In this document: in pieces, positions 40,564 to 48,963 of the stretch | Layout: every line of letters starts with the position of its first letter | Position numbering within the stretch: position 1 is the stretch's first letter | Assembly (NCBI GenBank): GCA_050692555.1 | Contig: JBOGVS010000025.1 | Coordinates: forward strand, 1 to 52,364 | From: DAITPV01 sp050692555 | Lineage (GTDB): Bacteria > Actinomycetota > UBA4738 > CALAEC01 | Length of the DNA stretch: 52,364 nucleotides | Direction of reading: 5' to 3' | Notes under the pieces: generated by a model | The model's input: the letters and a program-made list of their open reading frames with translations, nothing else | Databases searched by the model: none | Told to the model about the DNA's origin: nothing | Made by a program: the position numbers and the translations under genes

Positions 40564-41564
40564 GCCAGCGTCAGACCGGGCTCGGCGGTCACGTCGAAGG
40601 AGGACCGCTCGCCTCGGGCCAGCCGGAAGAAGCCCGCGGAGGCGATCATCGCCGCGTTGTCCGTGCACAGCTCCGGTGAAGGATGGAGCAGCCGGAGGCC
40701 CCGGCGACCGGTCTCCTCCGCCATCCGCTCCCGCAGCCGGCTGTTGGCCACCACCCCACCGCCCAGCAGCACCGTGCCCACGCCCTTGGCCTCCACGGCC
40801 GCCATGGTCTTCTGGACCTGGACGTCCACCACGGCCTCCTGGAACGAGGCGGCCAGGTCCGGCAGCGGCGTGGCCCGGCCCTCCGCCTGCTCGGACCGGA
40901 CCCGCCGGATCACCGCGGTCTTGAGCCCGGACAGCGAGAAGTCGAAGTCGCCCGAGGCGGCCATGGCCCGAGGGAACGCGATCGCCGCGGGGTCCCCTCC
41001 CCGGGACAGCCTGTCGAGCTCCGGGCCACCGGGAAAGCCCAGGCCCAGGAACCGGGCGATCTTGTCGAAGGCCTCTCCCGCCGCGTCGTCGACCGTCTGC
41101 CCCAGGACCTCGTACCGGTGCTCCTCCGGCATGTGGACCAGCATGGTGTGGCCCCCCGAGACGATCAGGCACACGTATGGAGGGTCCGGAGGGCCGTGCT
41201 CGAGGAAGTTCGCGTACACGTGGCCCTCGAGGTGGTTGACTGCGATGAGCGGGAGATCCAGAGCCAGAGCCACCGCCTTGGCGGAGGCCAGGCCCACCAG
41301 GAGGGCGCCCACCAGCCCCGGACCGCGAGTGACCGCCACCGCTTCGATCTGCGGCCAGCCCGTGCCGGCCTCGCTCAACGCTCGGTCGATAACCGGGTTC
41401 AACCGCTCCAGGTGAGCCCGGGAGGCCAGCTCCGGGACCACGCCCCCGAACCGCCCGTGGATCTCGTGCTGGCTGGACAGCACGTTGGAGCGGACGTCCA
41501 CGCCGTCGTCGACCACCGCCACGGCGGTCTCGTCACACGAAGTCTCGATGCCCAGGACCCTCAT
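40560..41564 (-). CDS. tsaD: tRNA N6-adenosine threonylcarbamoyltransferase TsaD
   Basis: Transfers threonylcarbamoyl to A37 of ANN-decoding tRNAs (t6A) together with TsaB and TsaE, both encoded just upstream. 334 aa. LGIETSCDETAVAVVD is the ASKHA start, VNHLEGHVYAN carries the two iron-binding histidines, and LIVSGGHTMLVHM and LLGGGVVANSRLR are conserved. Length is normal. Follows rimI by 4 bases. Confidence 0.97.
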   Translation of the reverse strand: MRVLGIETSCDETAVAVVDDGVDVRSNVLSSQHEIHGRFGGVVPELASRAHLERLNPVIDRALSEAGTGWPQIEAVAVTRGPGLVGALLVGLASAKAVALALDLPLIAVNHLEGHVYANFLEHGPPDPPYVCLIVSGGHTMLVHMPEEHRYEVLGQTVDDAAGEAFDKIARFLGLGFPGGPELDRLSRGGDPAAIAFPRAMAASGDFDFSLSGLKTAVIRRVRSEQAEGRATPLPDLAASFQEAVVDVQVQKTMAAVEAKGVGTVLLGGGVVANSRLRERMAEETGRRGLRLLHPSPELCTDNAAMIASAGFFRLARGERSSFDVTAEPGLTLA

Positions 41565-41568
41565 GGGG

Positions 41569-42117
41569 TCAGGGACGAACGCCTTGAGGGATCCCGGCCA
41601 GGAGCCGATCCAGCTGCATGTCGTACTGCCGGGTCCGGATGTCCTCGGTCCACATGACCACGGCGTCCTCGCCCGTCTCCTGGTAGTACCCCTTGCGCAC
41701 CCCGACCGGCCGGAAGCCGAACCGGGCGTACATCCGCTGGGCGCCCCAGTTCGTCACCCGGACCTCCAGGGAGACGGCCTGCGAGCCCATCCGTCTGGCC
41801 TCGGTGATCAGCTCGTACATCAGGCGGGTGCCGATCTTCAGCCGTTGGTACCGGGGATCGACGGCGATCGTGGTCACGTGGGCCTCCTCGCCGTAGGAGA
41901 TCAGCCCGCCGTACCCCACCACCGACCGTTCCTGGAGGGCCACCAGGTAAGCACGGGTCCGACCTGCCGTCATCTCCGAGACGAACAGGCTGGGGCTCCA
42001 CGGACGGGGGTAGACCTCGCGTTCGATGGCCATGATCCCCCGGAGGTGCCGCCGGCGCATCCGAGTGATCTCGATCTCAGGCGACTCGGCCTGCTCGAGA
42101 CCAATCGATCTCCGCAT
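41569..42117 (-). CDS. rimI: Ribosomal protein S18 N-alpha-acetyltransferase RimI
   Basis: GNAT acetyltransferase, 182 aa. AIEREVYPRPWSPSLFVSEM and the acetyl-CoA loop VDPRYQRLKIGTRLMYEL, then EVRVTNWGAQRMYARFGF and a GYYQETGEDAVVM end, are the RimI pattern. GAGGAGG directly precedes ATG 42117, which gives a 41-base overlap with tsaB; a second ATG at 42060 would lose part of the first strand. In many bacteria rimI lies between tsaB and tsaD, as here. Confidence 0.92.
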   Translation of the reverse strand: MRRSIGLEQAESPEIEITRMRRRHLRGIMAIEREVYPRPWSPSLFVSEMTAGRTRAYLVALQERSVVGYGGLISYGEEAHVTTIAVDPRYQRLKIGTRLMYELITEARRMGSQAVSLEVRVTNWGAQRMYARFGFRPVGVRKGYYQETGEDAVVMWTEDIRTRQYDMQLDRLLAGIPQGVRP

Positions 42118-42781
42118 CAGCCCTCCTCACGTAATACGGGACCATTTCGCCGGGCCGGGTGGTCTCCTCGCGCACAAACCTGGGCAGCGCCAGCTCCAGA
42201 AGCGCCTCCGCCGCGGGGAACGCCCGGGAGATGGAGGCAAACTCCAGCGGGGTGCCGGCCGCCTCCAGCTCCCGGCGATACAGGAACGCCCCCCCTCCGA
42301 CCAGCAACGTCTCCTCGCCCGAGGCTTCCAGCTCCGCGGCCAGGCCGTCGGGAGGGGCGACCTGGTAGGACGTCTGCCGGGCCACGCCGCCGGGCACAGG
42401 CCGGTAGAACGCGTAGAACACTTCGCCCCGTTTCCCGTCGGACACCGCACAGATCCGCCAGCGCGTGTACCGGACCGAGAAGGCCAGCACGTCGAGCGAC
42501 CCGATCCCCACCAGCGGCACCGCCAGGACCTGAGCAAGGGCTCGCGCGGTTGCCACCCCCACCCGGAGGCCGGTGAACAGCCCGGGGCCCAGGCCCACGG
42601 CCACCCCTCCGACCTGGGACGGCCGGATCTCCGACCACTCCAGCAGGTGATGGAGCGCCGGGATGACCACTTCGGAGTGGCCCCGCCCCCAGGACAGCGA
42701 TGTGGAGCCCAGCAGCCCCTGCTCGGTTCCCAGGGCCACGCTGGACTGCGGCGTGGAGGTCTCGATCCCGACGACCAGCAT
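42077..42781 (-). CDS. tsaB: t6A biosynthesis protein TsaB
   Basis: 234-aa ASKHA-fold partner that scaffolds TsaD. MLVVGIETSTPQSSVALG is the typical start, followed by VGGVAVGLGPGLFTGLRVGVATARALA, the family signature. It is shorter than TsaD and lacks the metal histidines, as usual. Starts immediately after the tsaE stop. Confidence 0.93.
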   Translation of the reverse strand: MLVVGIETSTPQSSVALGTEQGLLGSTSLSWGRGHSEVVIPALHHLLEWSEIRPSQVGGVAVGLGPGLFTGLRVGVATARALAQVLAVPLVGIGSLDVLAFSVRYTRWRICAVSDGKRGEVFYAFYRPVPGGVARQTSYQVAPPDGLAAELEASGEETLLVGGGAFLYRRELEAAGTPLEFASISRAFPAAEALLELALPRFVREETTRPGEMVPYYVRRADAEIDWSRAGRVA

Positions 42782-43282
42782 CTACCCGCTCCTCCAGGGC
42801 CCCAGCAAGCCTTCCAGCCGCTCCCACCTTCCCAGCCACCGGGGGCCCCGCCCCGAGAAGGCCAGACGCCGGCCGTCGTCCCCCGGATCGGCGGTGATCT
42901 CCACCCGGAGGTGGGAGTCCGGCAGGAGCGCGTCGATGGCATCCCCCCACTCGATGAACATCACCCCCCCGGGGTCCAGGAGGTCCTCGAACCCCAGGTC
43001 CAGCACCTCCCGAAGGTTGTCGAGCCGGTACACGTCCAGGTGATACACCGGCACGTCGCCACGGTACTCGCGGACCAGCACGAACGTGGGGGAGGTCACC
43101 GGTTCCAGGACCCCCAGGGCCCGGGCGGCTCCCTGCACGAAGGAGGTCTTGCCGGCCCCCAGGTCACCCGTGAGGCTTACCACGTCGCCGGGAACCAGCA
43201 GCTCGGCCAGGGCCCCGGCGACCTTGTGGGTCTCTTCGGGCGCGCGCGTCAAGACGGAGATGGGTACGGTCCTGGATCCCAT
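42782..43282 (-). CDS. tsaE: t6A biosynthesis ATPase TsaE
   Basis: 166-aa P-loop protein that activates the TsaBD complex. Walker A is LTGDLGAGKTSF near residue 41, followed by VTSPTFVLVREYRG, VYHLDVYRL and FIEWGDAI (the family acidic motif). ATG 43282 overlaps the last base of the uracil-DNA glycosylase stop (TGATG). The C-terminus is somewhat extended with Trp/Arg/Gly residues. Confidence 0.94.
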   Translation of the reverse strand: MGSRTVPISVLTRAPEETHKVAGALAELLVPGDVVSLTGDLGAGKTSFVQGAARALGVLEPVTSPTFVLVREYRGDVPVYHLDVYRLDNLREVLDLGFEDLLDPGGVMFIEWGDAIDALLPDSHLRVEITADPGDDGRRLAFSGRGPRWLGRWERLEGLLGPWRSG

Positions 43283-43893
43283 CAGAACAGCCCGAGCTGC
43301 TCCTCGACCACAGCTCCGCCCGAGGCCTCGGCCTCCGACAACGTCTCCTTGATCGTGCCGAAGTCTGCGCGGACAGCCTCCATGACCCTGGATGCGTCCC
43401 CCCCACCCCGAAGGACGGCGGCGGGGTGGAACGTGGGGATCACCACCCGGCCTCGCCACGGATGGCGCACCCCTCGGACCCGGGAGATGGCCACGGGCTT
43501 GTCCAGAACGACCCGCGTGGCGAAGTTCCCCAGCGTCACGATGACCTTCGGATCCACCAGCTCGATCTGGCGCAGGAGGTAGGGCTGGCACGACTCGAGC
43601 TCGTCGGGCAGCGGGTCTCGGTTCCCGGGAGGGCGGCACAGGACGGTGTTCGTGATCCGAACGTCCTCACGCCTCATCCCGATCTCCCCCAGCAGCCGGT
43701 TGAGGAGCTGGCCGGCGGCACCCACGAACGGGAGGCCCTGACGGTCCTCGTGATAGCCGGGGCCCTCTCCGATGAACATGAGGTCCGCATCGGGACTGCC
43801 ATCCGCGAACACCACCTGGGTACGGCCCGCCGACAGCCGGCACCTGGTGCACGTCGAAGCCACCCTGGCCAGCTCTTCGAGCTCCGCGTTCAC
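43282..43893 (-). CDS. Uracil-DNA glycosylase, family 4 (iron-sulfur)
   Basis: Removes uracil from DNA. 203 aa from GTG 43893, with GGGAAGCG upstream. Four cysteines expected to hold a 4Fe-4S cluster are present: CTRC near residue 15, the Cys in NTVLCRPPGNRD and the Cys in ELESCQPYLL. Motif A is GEGPGYHEDRQGLPFVG and the second motif HPAAVLR. The GTG overlaps the stop of the peptidase gene in GTGA. Confidence 0.92.
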   Translation of the reverse strand: MNAELEELARVASTCTRCRLSAGRTQVVFADGSPDADLMFIGEGPGYHEDRQGLPFVGAAGQLLNRLLGEIGMRREDVRITNTVLCRPPGNRDPLPDELESCQPYLLRQIELVDPKVIVTLGNFATRVVLDKPVAISRVRGVRHPWRGRVVIPTFHPAAVLRGGGDASRVMEAVRADFGTIKETLSEAEASGGAVVEEQLGLF

Positions 43894-44768
43894 GCGCTTC
43901 CCCTGTCCACGGTCACCGCCCGCCGGATGGCCCGAGCCGTGACCTCCTCCGCCATGCGCTCGAGCACGGGCTGGGGTGCCCCGGTCCCGCCGGTGGCCAG
44001 CGTGAAGACGGTGTCTCCGTCCCACATTGTATGCGCGGGTTTCAAGGCCCGGGCAAGACCGTCGTGCGCCGCCACGGCCAGCAGGTGGGCCCGCTCCCTG
44101 GTCAAGAGGGCGTCGGTGGCCACCGCGACCAGGGTGGTGCTGGTCCCCGGCCAGGGCGGTCCCGCGCTCTTCTCCCCCGGCAGCGCTGCGGCCAGCACGG
44201 TCCCGTCGTCGTCGACCACCTCTCCCACCGCGTTGACCGCCGCCAGCGCACTCATGGTCACTCCCGCCTCCGTCGTGGCTGCGGTCCCCACCCCGCCGGG
44301 GACGGCCCGGTGTGGTCCGTGCAGCTTGGCCACGGTGGCCCCGGTCCCGGCGCCCACCCGACCTTCGGCCACCACGTCGGTGGCCGCCTCGCAGGCCGCG
44401 TACCCCTGCTGAGGGCCCGGCCGGGTCGAGGCGTCGCCGACTCCCAGATCGAACAGCACCGCAGCGGGCACGATGGGAACCCGGGTCACGCCGACGTCGA
44501 ATCCCACGTGGCGCTCCTCCAGCCACCGCATCACCCCGTCGGCCGCCGCGAGCCCGAAGGCGCTTCCCCCGGTGAGCAGCACCGCGTGGACCTCCTGCAC
44601 CAGCATGCCCGGGCGAAGGAGATCGGTCTCCCGGGTGCCCGGGGCTCCACCCCTGACCTCGCCGGAGCCCACGGTCCCAGGCGGGCACAGCACCACTGTG
44701 CACCCGGTCCCGGCGGTCTGGTCGCTCCAATGCCCCACCCGGATGCCCGTGACCAGGGAGCTGCTCAC
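43890..44768 (-). CDS. P1-family (DmpA/NylC-like) N-terminal nucleophile peptidase
   Basis: 292 aa. GIRVGHWSDQTAGTGCTVVLCP, LLTGGSAFGLAAADGVMRWLEE, the GAGTGATVAK loop and a STTLVAVATDALLT segment are characteristic. In NylC relatives the last segment reads Asn-Thr-Thr and the chain self-cleaves before the first Thr; here Ser replaces the Asn, so self-processing may differ. Substrates of family members are short peptides, beta-peptides or amide oligomers. GTG 44768 overlaps the hydrolase stop. Confidence 0.85.
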   Translation of the reverse strand: MSSSLVTGIRVGHWSDQTAGTGCTVVLCPPGTVGSGEVRGGAPGTRETDLLRPGMLVQEVHAVLLTGGSAFGLAAADGVMRWLEERHVGFDVGVTRVPIVPAAVLFDLGVGDASTRPGPQQGYAACEAATDVVAEGRVGAGTGATVAKLHGPHRAVPGGVGTAATTEAGVTMSALAAVNAVGEVVDDDGTVLAAALPGEKSAGPPWPGTSTTLVAVATDALLTRERAHLLAVAAHDGLARALKPAHTMWDGDTVFTLATGGTGAPQPVLERMAEEVTARAIRRAVTVDRGSA

Positions 44769-45847
44769 CGGGCCGCGGCAGGCACGGCGAGGGTCTGCTC
44801 CAGGTAGCCGCCCAGGACCCGGTTGAACACCTCGTGACGTTCCATCATCGACACGTGGCCGGCCCGGGTGATCACCACCGCCCGGGCGTCGGGGAGCGCC
44901 TTCCGCAGGGCCAGGGCGCTGGTCTTGGGAGTGATCAGGTCCCGGTCCCCCACGATCACCAGGGAGGGCACCGTGATCCGGTCCAGTGCAGCGCCGAGGT
45001 CGATCTCCAGCAGGTCGCGGAGGGCATGGAGCCACACCTCCGTGGGGGCGTCTCGAGAGACCCGGACCACGTGCTCGACCAACGATGGTGAGGCGTCGGG
45101 ACCGAAGTTCGTGGCCCAGCCGATGAGGAGCGTGAAGTCGGTGCCGAACCGCCGGATCCGAGCCTGGAGGCGCTCGGCCAGCTCCGGACGAGACCGGTAC
45201 CGATCCCCCACCTGGCGGATCGCCCACCCCAGCCTGGTCCCCAGCCCGCCGAAGACCTCACGCAGGACGTCGGAGGCCGCGCTGTCGGCCAGGACCACGC
45301 CCCGCACCCGGTCGCCGAACTCCTCCGGGAATTGCTGGGCGAAGGCCAAGATGGCCATGCCCCCCATGCTGTGTCCGATGAGGATGGCCGGGCCCCCGGG
45401 CACCGCGGCGTCGAGGACCGCCTTCAGATCCCGACCCATGGCCATCACCGAGTAGTCCTCCGACGGAGGCTGTCCCGATCGGCCGTGGGCACGCTGGTCG
45501 TACACCACGCATCGGTACCGCTTCGAGAACTCGGTCCACTGGAAGTACCACGTCGTCAGGTCCAGGGTGATCCCGTGGAGGAAGACCAGGGCGGGGGCGC
45601 CCCTCGGTCCCGCGGCCCGGACGTGCAGCTCGGTACCGTCCAACGACCGCACCGGGCTGAGGTTCTCCGGCGGCAGGGTCCCCAGGGCCTCGCCCGCCTC
45701 GGGGTCCGGCCGGGCCCGGAGCCGGCGGGCGGCCACCCGCTGAGCGGCCACCGCCCCGGCGGCGGCCGCGGCCGCCACGCCGGCCCCAATGGCCGCGTTC
45801 CTCCATCGCCGCCTGGGCTTCCGCTCCCGGTCAGGGCCCTCAGCCAC
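44765..45847 (-). CDS. Alpha/beta hydrolase, N-terminally membrane-anchored
   Basis: 360 aa. After a strongly basic start, residues 18-38 are an alanine/valine stretch that could be a signal anchor. The hydrolase core has VFLHGITLDLTTW (oxyanion region), nucleophile Ser in GHSMGGMA, Asp in VGDRDLITP and His in TRAGHVSMME. Substrate unknown. GTG 45847 overlaps the alr stop by 8 bases; hydrolases of this kind are frequent between alr and tsaE in actinobacteria. Confidence 0.88.
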   Translation of the reverse strand: MAEGPDRERKPRRRWRNAAIGAGVAAAAAAGAVAAQRVAARRLRARPDPEAGEALGTLPPENLSPVRSLDGTELHVRAAGPRGAPALVFLHGITLDLTTWYFQWTEFSKRYRCVVYDQRAHGRSGQPPSEDYSVMAMGRDLKAVLDAAVPGGPAILIGHSMGGMAILAFAQQFPEEFGDRVRGVVLADSAASDVLREVFGGLGTRLGWAIRQVGDRYRSRPELAERLQARIRRFGTDFTLLIGWATNFGPDASPSLVEHVVRVSRDAPTEVWLHALRDLLEIDLGAALDRITVPSLVIVGDRDLITPKTSALALRKALPDARAVVITRAGHVSMMERHEVFNRVLGGYLEQTLAVPAAAR

Positions 45848-46964
45848 GGTGCTCCCTGGGAACCCTGTGGCTCACCGCGGTCACCACCTCGTAGCCGATG
45901 GTTCCCGCCCAGTCCGCGACCTCCTCGGCCCGGATCTCCGCACCGTCCTGCTTCCCGAACAGCACGACCTCGTCCCCCGGCTCCACGGGGTCGTCTCCGC
46001 AGTCCACCATGAGCTGGTCCATCGTGACCGTCCCGGCAACCGGATACCGCCGGCCGCGGATCAACACGTGGCCTCGGTTCGACAACGCCCGCGCGTAGCC
46101 GTCCGCGTAACCGACCGGTGCTGTAGCGATCGTGGAGGACCGGTCGGGCCGGTACCGGTGACCATACGAGACGCCCTCGCCGGCGCCCACCCGCCGGACC
46201 GCGGACACCTGGGACCGCAGCGACATGGCCGGCCGGAGATCGACCCGGCCGCCGAGCTCCGGACCCGGGGCGATCCCGTACATGGCGATCCCCACCCGGA
46301 CCAGGTCCAAGTGCGCCTCGGGCATGGCGATCGCCGCGGCGGAGTTGGCCGCGTGACGGATCCGGGGCCGAAACCCCGCGGCGGCGAGGTCGCTCAGCGT
46401 TCCGGCAAACCGATCCATCTGCTCTCGGGCCGAGGGCTGGTCCGGCTCGTCTGCCCTGGCCAGGTGGGTCCACACCGCCTCGAGGTCCAGACCCTGGGAG
46501 GCGACCGCCGCGGCGAGGTCCACGGCTTCGTCCGGATCCGCCCCCACCCGGTGCATCCCGGTGTCGATCTTCAGGTGCACCCGACCGGGGCCACCGGAGG
46601 CCCGGGCCGCCTCACCCACGAGAGTCGCTCCGGCCCCGGTGTACACGGTGGGGGTGAGGCCCGCTGCCAGCGCGTCCTTCTCCGATCCTCTGGGAAGCTC
46701 GCTGAGCACCAGGATCGGCGCATCGATGCCGGCATCGCGGAGGGCGATCCCCTCCTCCACCAGGGCCACCCCGAGCCACGTGGCCCCGGCCTCCAGGGCG
46801 GCGCGGGCCACCGGGACGTCCCCGTGCCCGTACGCATCGGCCTTGACCACGGCCATCAACTGGGCCCCCGGCGGCTTCATCGTCCGCACGTTGTGCCGGG
46901 TGGCCTCGAGGTCGACGACCGCGACCGTGGGCCGGAACCTTGCGGCGGCGGGCGGACCGCTCAT
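45840..46964 (-). CDS. alr: Alanine racemase
   Basis: Makes D-alanine for peptidoglycan. 374 aa, PLP-dependent fold type III. The PLP lysine is in AVVKADAYGHG near residue 40 and the second catalytic Tyr in GEGVSYGHRYR. IDTGMHRVG and the C-terminal MDQLMVDCGD block are conserved. ATG 46964 overlaps the nnr stop. Confidence 0.95.
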   Translation of the reverse strand: MSGPPAAARFRPTVAVVDLEATRHNVRTMKPPGAQLMAVVKADAYGHGDVPVARAALEAGATWLGVALVEEGIALRDAGIDAPILVLSELPRGSEKDALAAGLTPTVYTGAGATLVGEAARASGGPGRVHLKIDTGMHRVGADPDEAVDLAAAVASQGLDLEAVWTHLARADEPDQPSAREQMDRFAGTLSDLAAAGFRPRIRHAANSAAAIAMPEAHLDLVRVGIAMYGIAPGPELGGRVDLRPAMSLRSQVSAVRRVGAGEGVSYGHRYRPDRSSTIATAPVGYADGYARALSNRGHVLIRGRRYPVAGTVTMDQLMVDCGDDPVEPGDEVVLFGKQDGAEIRAEEVADWAGTIGYEVVTAVSHRVPREHRG

Positions 46965-48493
46965 GGAGCCTCTCGGGTCACCAGGATGGCCTCGGGCAGG
47001 GCCAGGGCCACGTCTGCGGCGGTGGCGCCCTCACCGGCCTCACGTCCCGCGAGCTCGCCGGCCAGCCCGTGGACGTAGGCCGCAGCCGAAGCCGCGTCCA
47101 CCGGGGACAGGCTCCGGGCCAGGAACGCGGCGACGGCTCCGGTGAGCACGTCGCCGGTCCCCCCGGTTGCCAGGGCCGGCGAGCCGGTGGGGTTGATGCG
47201 GACATCGCCGCCCGGAGAGGCCACCAGGGTCCGGGGGCCCTTGAGGAGCACCACCGAGCGGGTCTCCCCCGCGGCCTTCCGGGCGAACCCCACGCGATCC
47301 TCCAGCACTTCGGACGAGGGCATCCCGAACAGCCTGCCGAACTCGCCCGCATGGGGGGTGATCACCGCATCGGCCTCCCGAGCAGCCAGATCTCCGGAGC
47401 GGCCGGCGAAGGCATTCAAGGCGTCGGCATCGACCACCACCGGCACCGGGGACTCGGCCACCAGTCGCCGGACGAACGCCGGAGTGGCGCCGTCCGTCGA
47501 GAGGCCGGGCCCCACCGCCACGGCGTCGAAGCCGTCCAGTCGCTCCACCACCGCGTCCCACGCGCCCTCGGCGATCGAGCCCTCCGGACCCTGGGGCAGG
47601 GGGAGGAACGTGGCTTCCACCAGCCCCGACTGCACGATCGGCAGGATCCCTTCGGGGACCGCGACGGTCACCAGGCCGGCGCCCGCGCGATACGCTCCCC
47701 GGGCCACCAGGATCGGGGCGCCGGTCATCCGGCGGGAGCCGGCAACCACCAGGACCACCCCGGCGCTTCGCTTATGAGCGTTGGCCGGCCGGGGGGCCAG
47801 GAGGGCCGCCACATCCGACCCCTCGAACAACGCGATCTCCGCCCTGAGGAGGTCGGGGGGAAACCCGATGTCGGCCACCTCCACCACCCCGGCGTGCTCG
47901 GCTCCCGGCGGGAGCACGGTTCCCACCTTGGGGGCGCCGAAGGTAACCGTGACGTCCGCCACCACCGCCTGGCCCCGGACCGCACCGGTGTCTCCCTCGA
48001 CGCCCGAGGGGATGTCGACCGAGAGCAAGGGACATTCAGAGCCGTTCAGGGTAGCGATGGCCGTGGCGTGCGGCCCCTCCGGGATACCGCGGAAACCGGT
48101 GCCGAAGATGGCGTCCACGGCGACGTCGGCCTGGTGCACCTCTCGCTCCAGCCCGTCTTCGGTTAGCGGCCGCCAGTGAACGCCGGCCCTTCGAAGTCGG
48201 TCGAGGTTCGCCGAGGCGGGCTCACGGAGGTCGGTGGGATCGGCCACCAGGAGCACGGATGGCTTCGCCCCCCACCCCGCCAGGTGTCGGGCGGCCACCA
48301 GGCCGTCTCCCCCGTTGTTCCCCTTCCCCGCCACGACCACGGCTCGGCGTCCGTACGTTCCGCCGGCCAGGTCCGCCGCGGCGCGGGCCACGGCCAGCCC
48401 GGCTCGCTCCATGAGGAGGGATACGGGGGTGCCCCGGGCCTCGGTCTCCCGGTCGAGGGCCTGGGTCTCGGCGGCGGTGAGGACGGGTTGCAC
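46961..48493 (-). CDS. nnr: Bifunctional NAD(P)H-hydrate epimerase/dehydratase
   Basis: Repairs hydrated NAD(P)H. 510 aa. The epimerase (YjeF N) domain occupies about residues 1-215 with VVAGKGNNGGDGLVAARHL and VDAIFGTGF; the ADP-dependent dehydratase domain follows with VVAGSRRMTGAPIL, ITPHAGEF and GGTGDVLTGAVAAFLA. GTG 48493 is the start. The 75 bases between it and acpS contain the dispersed repeat. Confidence 0.95.
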   Translation of the reverse strand: MQPVLTAAETQALDRETEARGTPVSLLMERAGLAVARAAADLAGGTYGRRAVVVAGKGNNGGDGLVAARHLAGWGAKPSVLLVADPTDLREPASANLDRLRRAGVHWRPLTEDGLEREVHQADVAVDAIFGTGFRGIPEGPHATAIATLNGSECPLLSVDIPSGVEGDTGAVRGQAVVADVTVTFGAPKVGTVLPPGAEHAGVVEVADIGFPPDLLRAEIALFEGSDVAALLAPRPANAHKRSAGVVLVVAGSRRMTGAPILVARGAYRAGAGLVTVAVPEGILPIVQSGLVEATFLPLPQGPEGSIAEGAWDAVVERLDGFDAVAVGPGLSTDGATPAFVRRLVAESPVPVVVDADALNAFAGRSGDLAAREADAVITPHAGEFGRLFGMPSSEVLEDRVGFARKAAGETRSVVLLKGPRTLVASPGGDVRINPTGSPALATGGTGDVLTGAVAAFLARSLSPVDAASAAAYVHGLAGELAGREAGEGATAADVALALPEAILVTREAP

Positions 48494-48519
48494 GACTTCT
48501 CAGATGGCCTTTCTCCTCA

Positions 48520-48586
48520 GGGGGTCCGCTCGCCGGGTGATGTCAAGGCTGGACGCATCCTGGCGAGCTACCCCCCCGAACCCCCC
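48520..48586. repeat. Dispersed copy of the left-end repeat
   Basis: Starts with GGGGGTCCGCTCGCC and ends with GGCGAGCTA, C7, GAA, C6, as in the 76-bp units at 1-193; the inner 27 bases differ at several sites. The arms GCTCGCC (48528-48534) and GGCGAGC (48562-48568), extended by the G and C runs, can form a hairpin. It occupies the gap between nnr and acpS and runs into the 3' end of acpS. Confidence 0.85.
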
Positions 48587-48957
48587 GGCGTGACGGCGAT
48601 GCAGAAGGCCGTGGCCATGGATCGCTCGTGGGAGAACGACACCAGGATCTCATTCACGCCAAGCTCATCGGCTCGGACCTTCGCGGAACCCGAGAGGGAC
48701 AGCCGAGGCGCGCCGCTCCGAGCCCGGGCCACGCTGATGTCCTGCCACTTCAGGCCGCGGATCCCGCCCAGCGCCTTGATGGCCGCCTCCCTGGCCGCCC
48801 ACCGAGCGGCGTACGAGGCCGCCGGGGCAGCCTTGGACTCACAGTAGGCCACCTCGTCCGCGGTGAACACCCGCTCACGGAACCGAGGTCGCCGCTGGAG
48901 GAGCCGCTCCACCCGACCGATCTCCACCACATCCACGCCGATGCCGAGGATGCGCAC
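48568..48957 (-). CDS. acpS: Holo-[acyl-carrier-protein] synthase
   Basis: Adds phosphopantetheine to acyl carrier protein. 129 aa from GTG 48957. GIGVDVVEIGRVERLL holds the metal-binding Asp, ARWAAREAAIKALGG the second motif, and VSFSHERSMATAFCIAV the final strand. The last residues (PGGSGG) and the TAG stop at 48570-48568 are coded by the dispersed repeat, so the native C-terminus was probably replaced when it inserted. It follows glmS by 6 bases. Confidence 0.94.
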   Translation of the reverse strand: MRILGIGVDVVEIGRVERLLQRRPRFRERVFTADEVAYCESKAAPAASYAARWAAREAAIKALGGIRGLKWQDISVARARSGAPRLSLSGSAKVRADELGVNEILVSFSHERSMATAFCIAVTPGGSGG

Positions 48958-48963
48958 CGGCCG

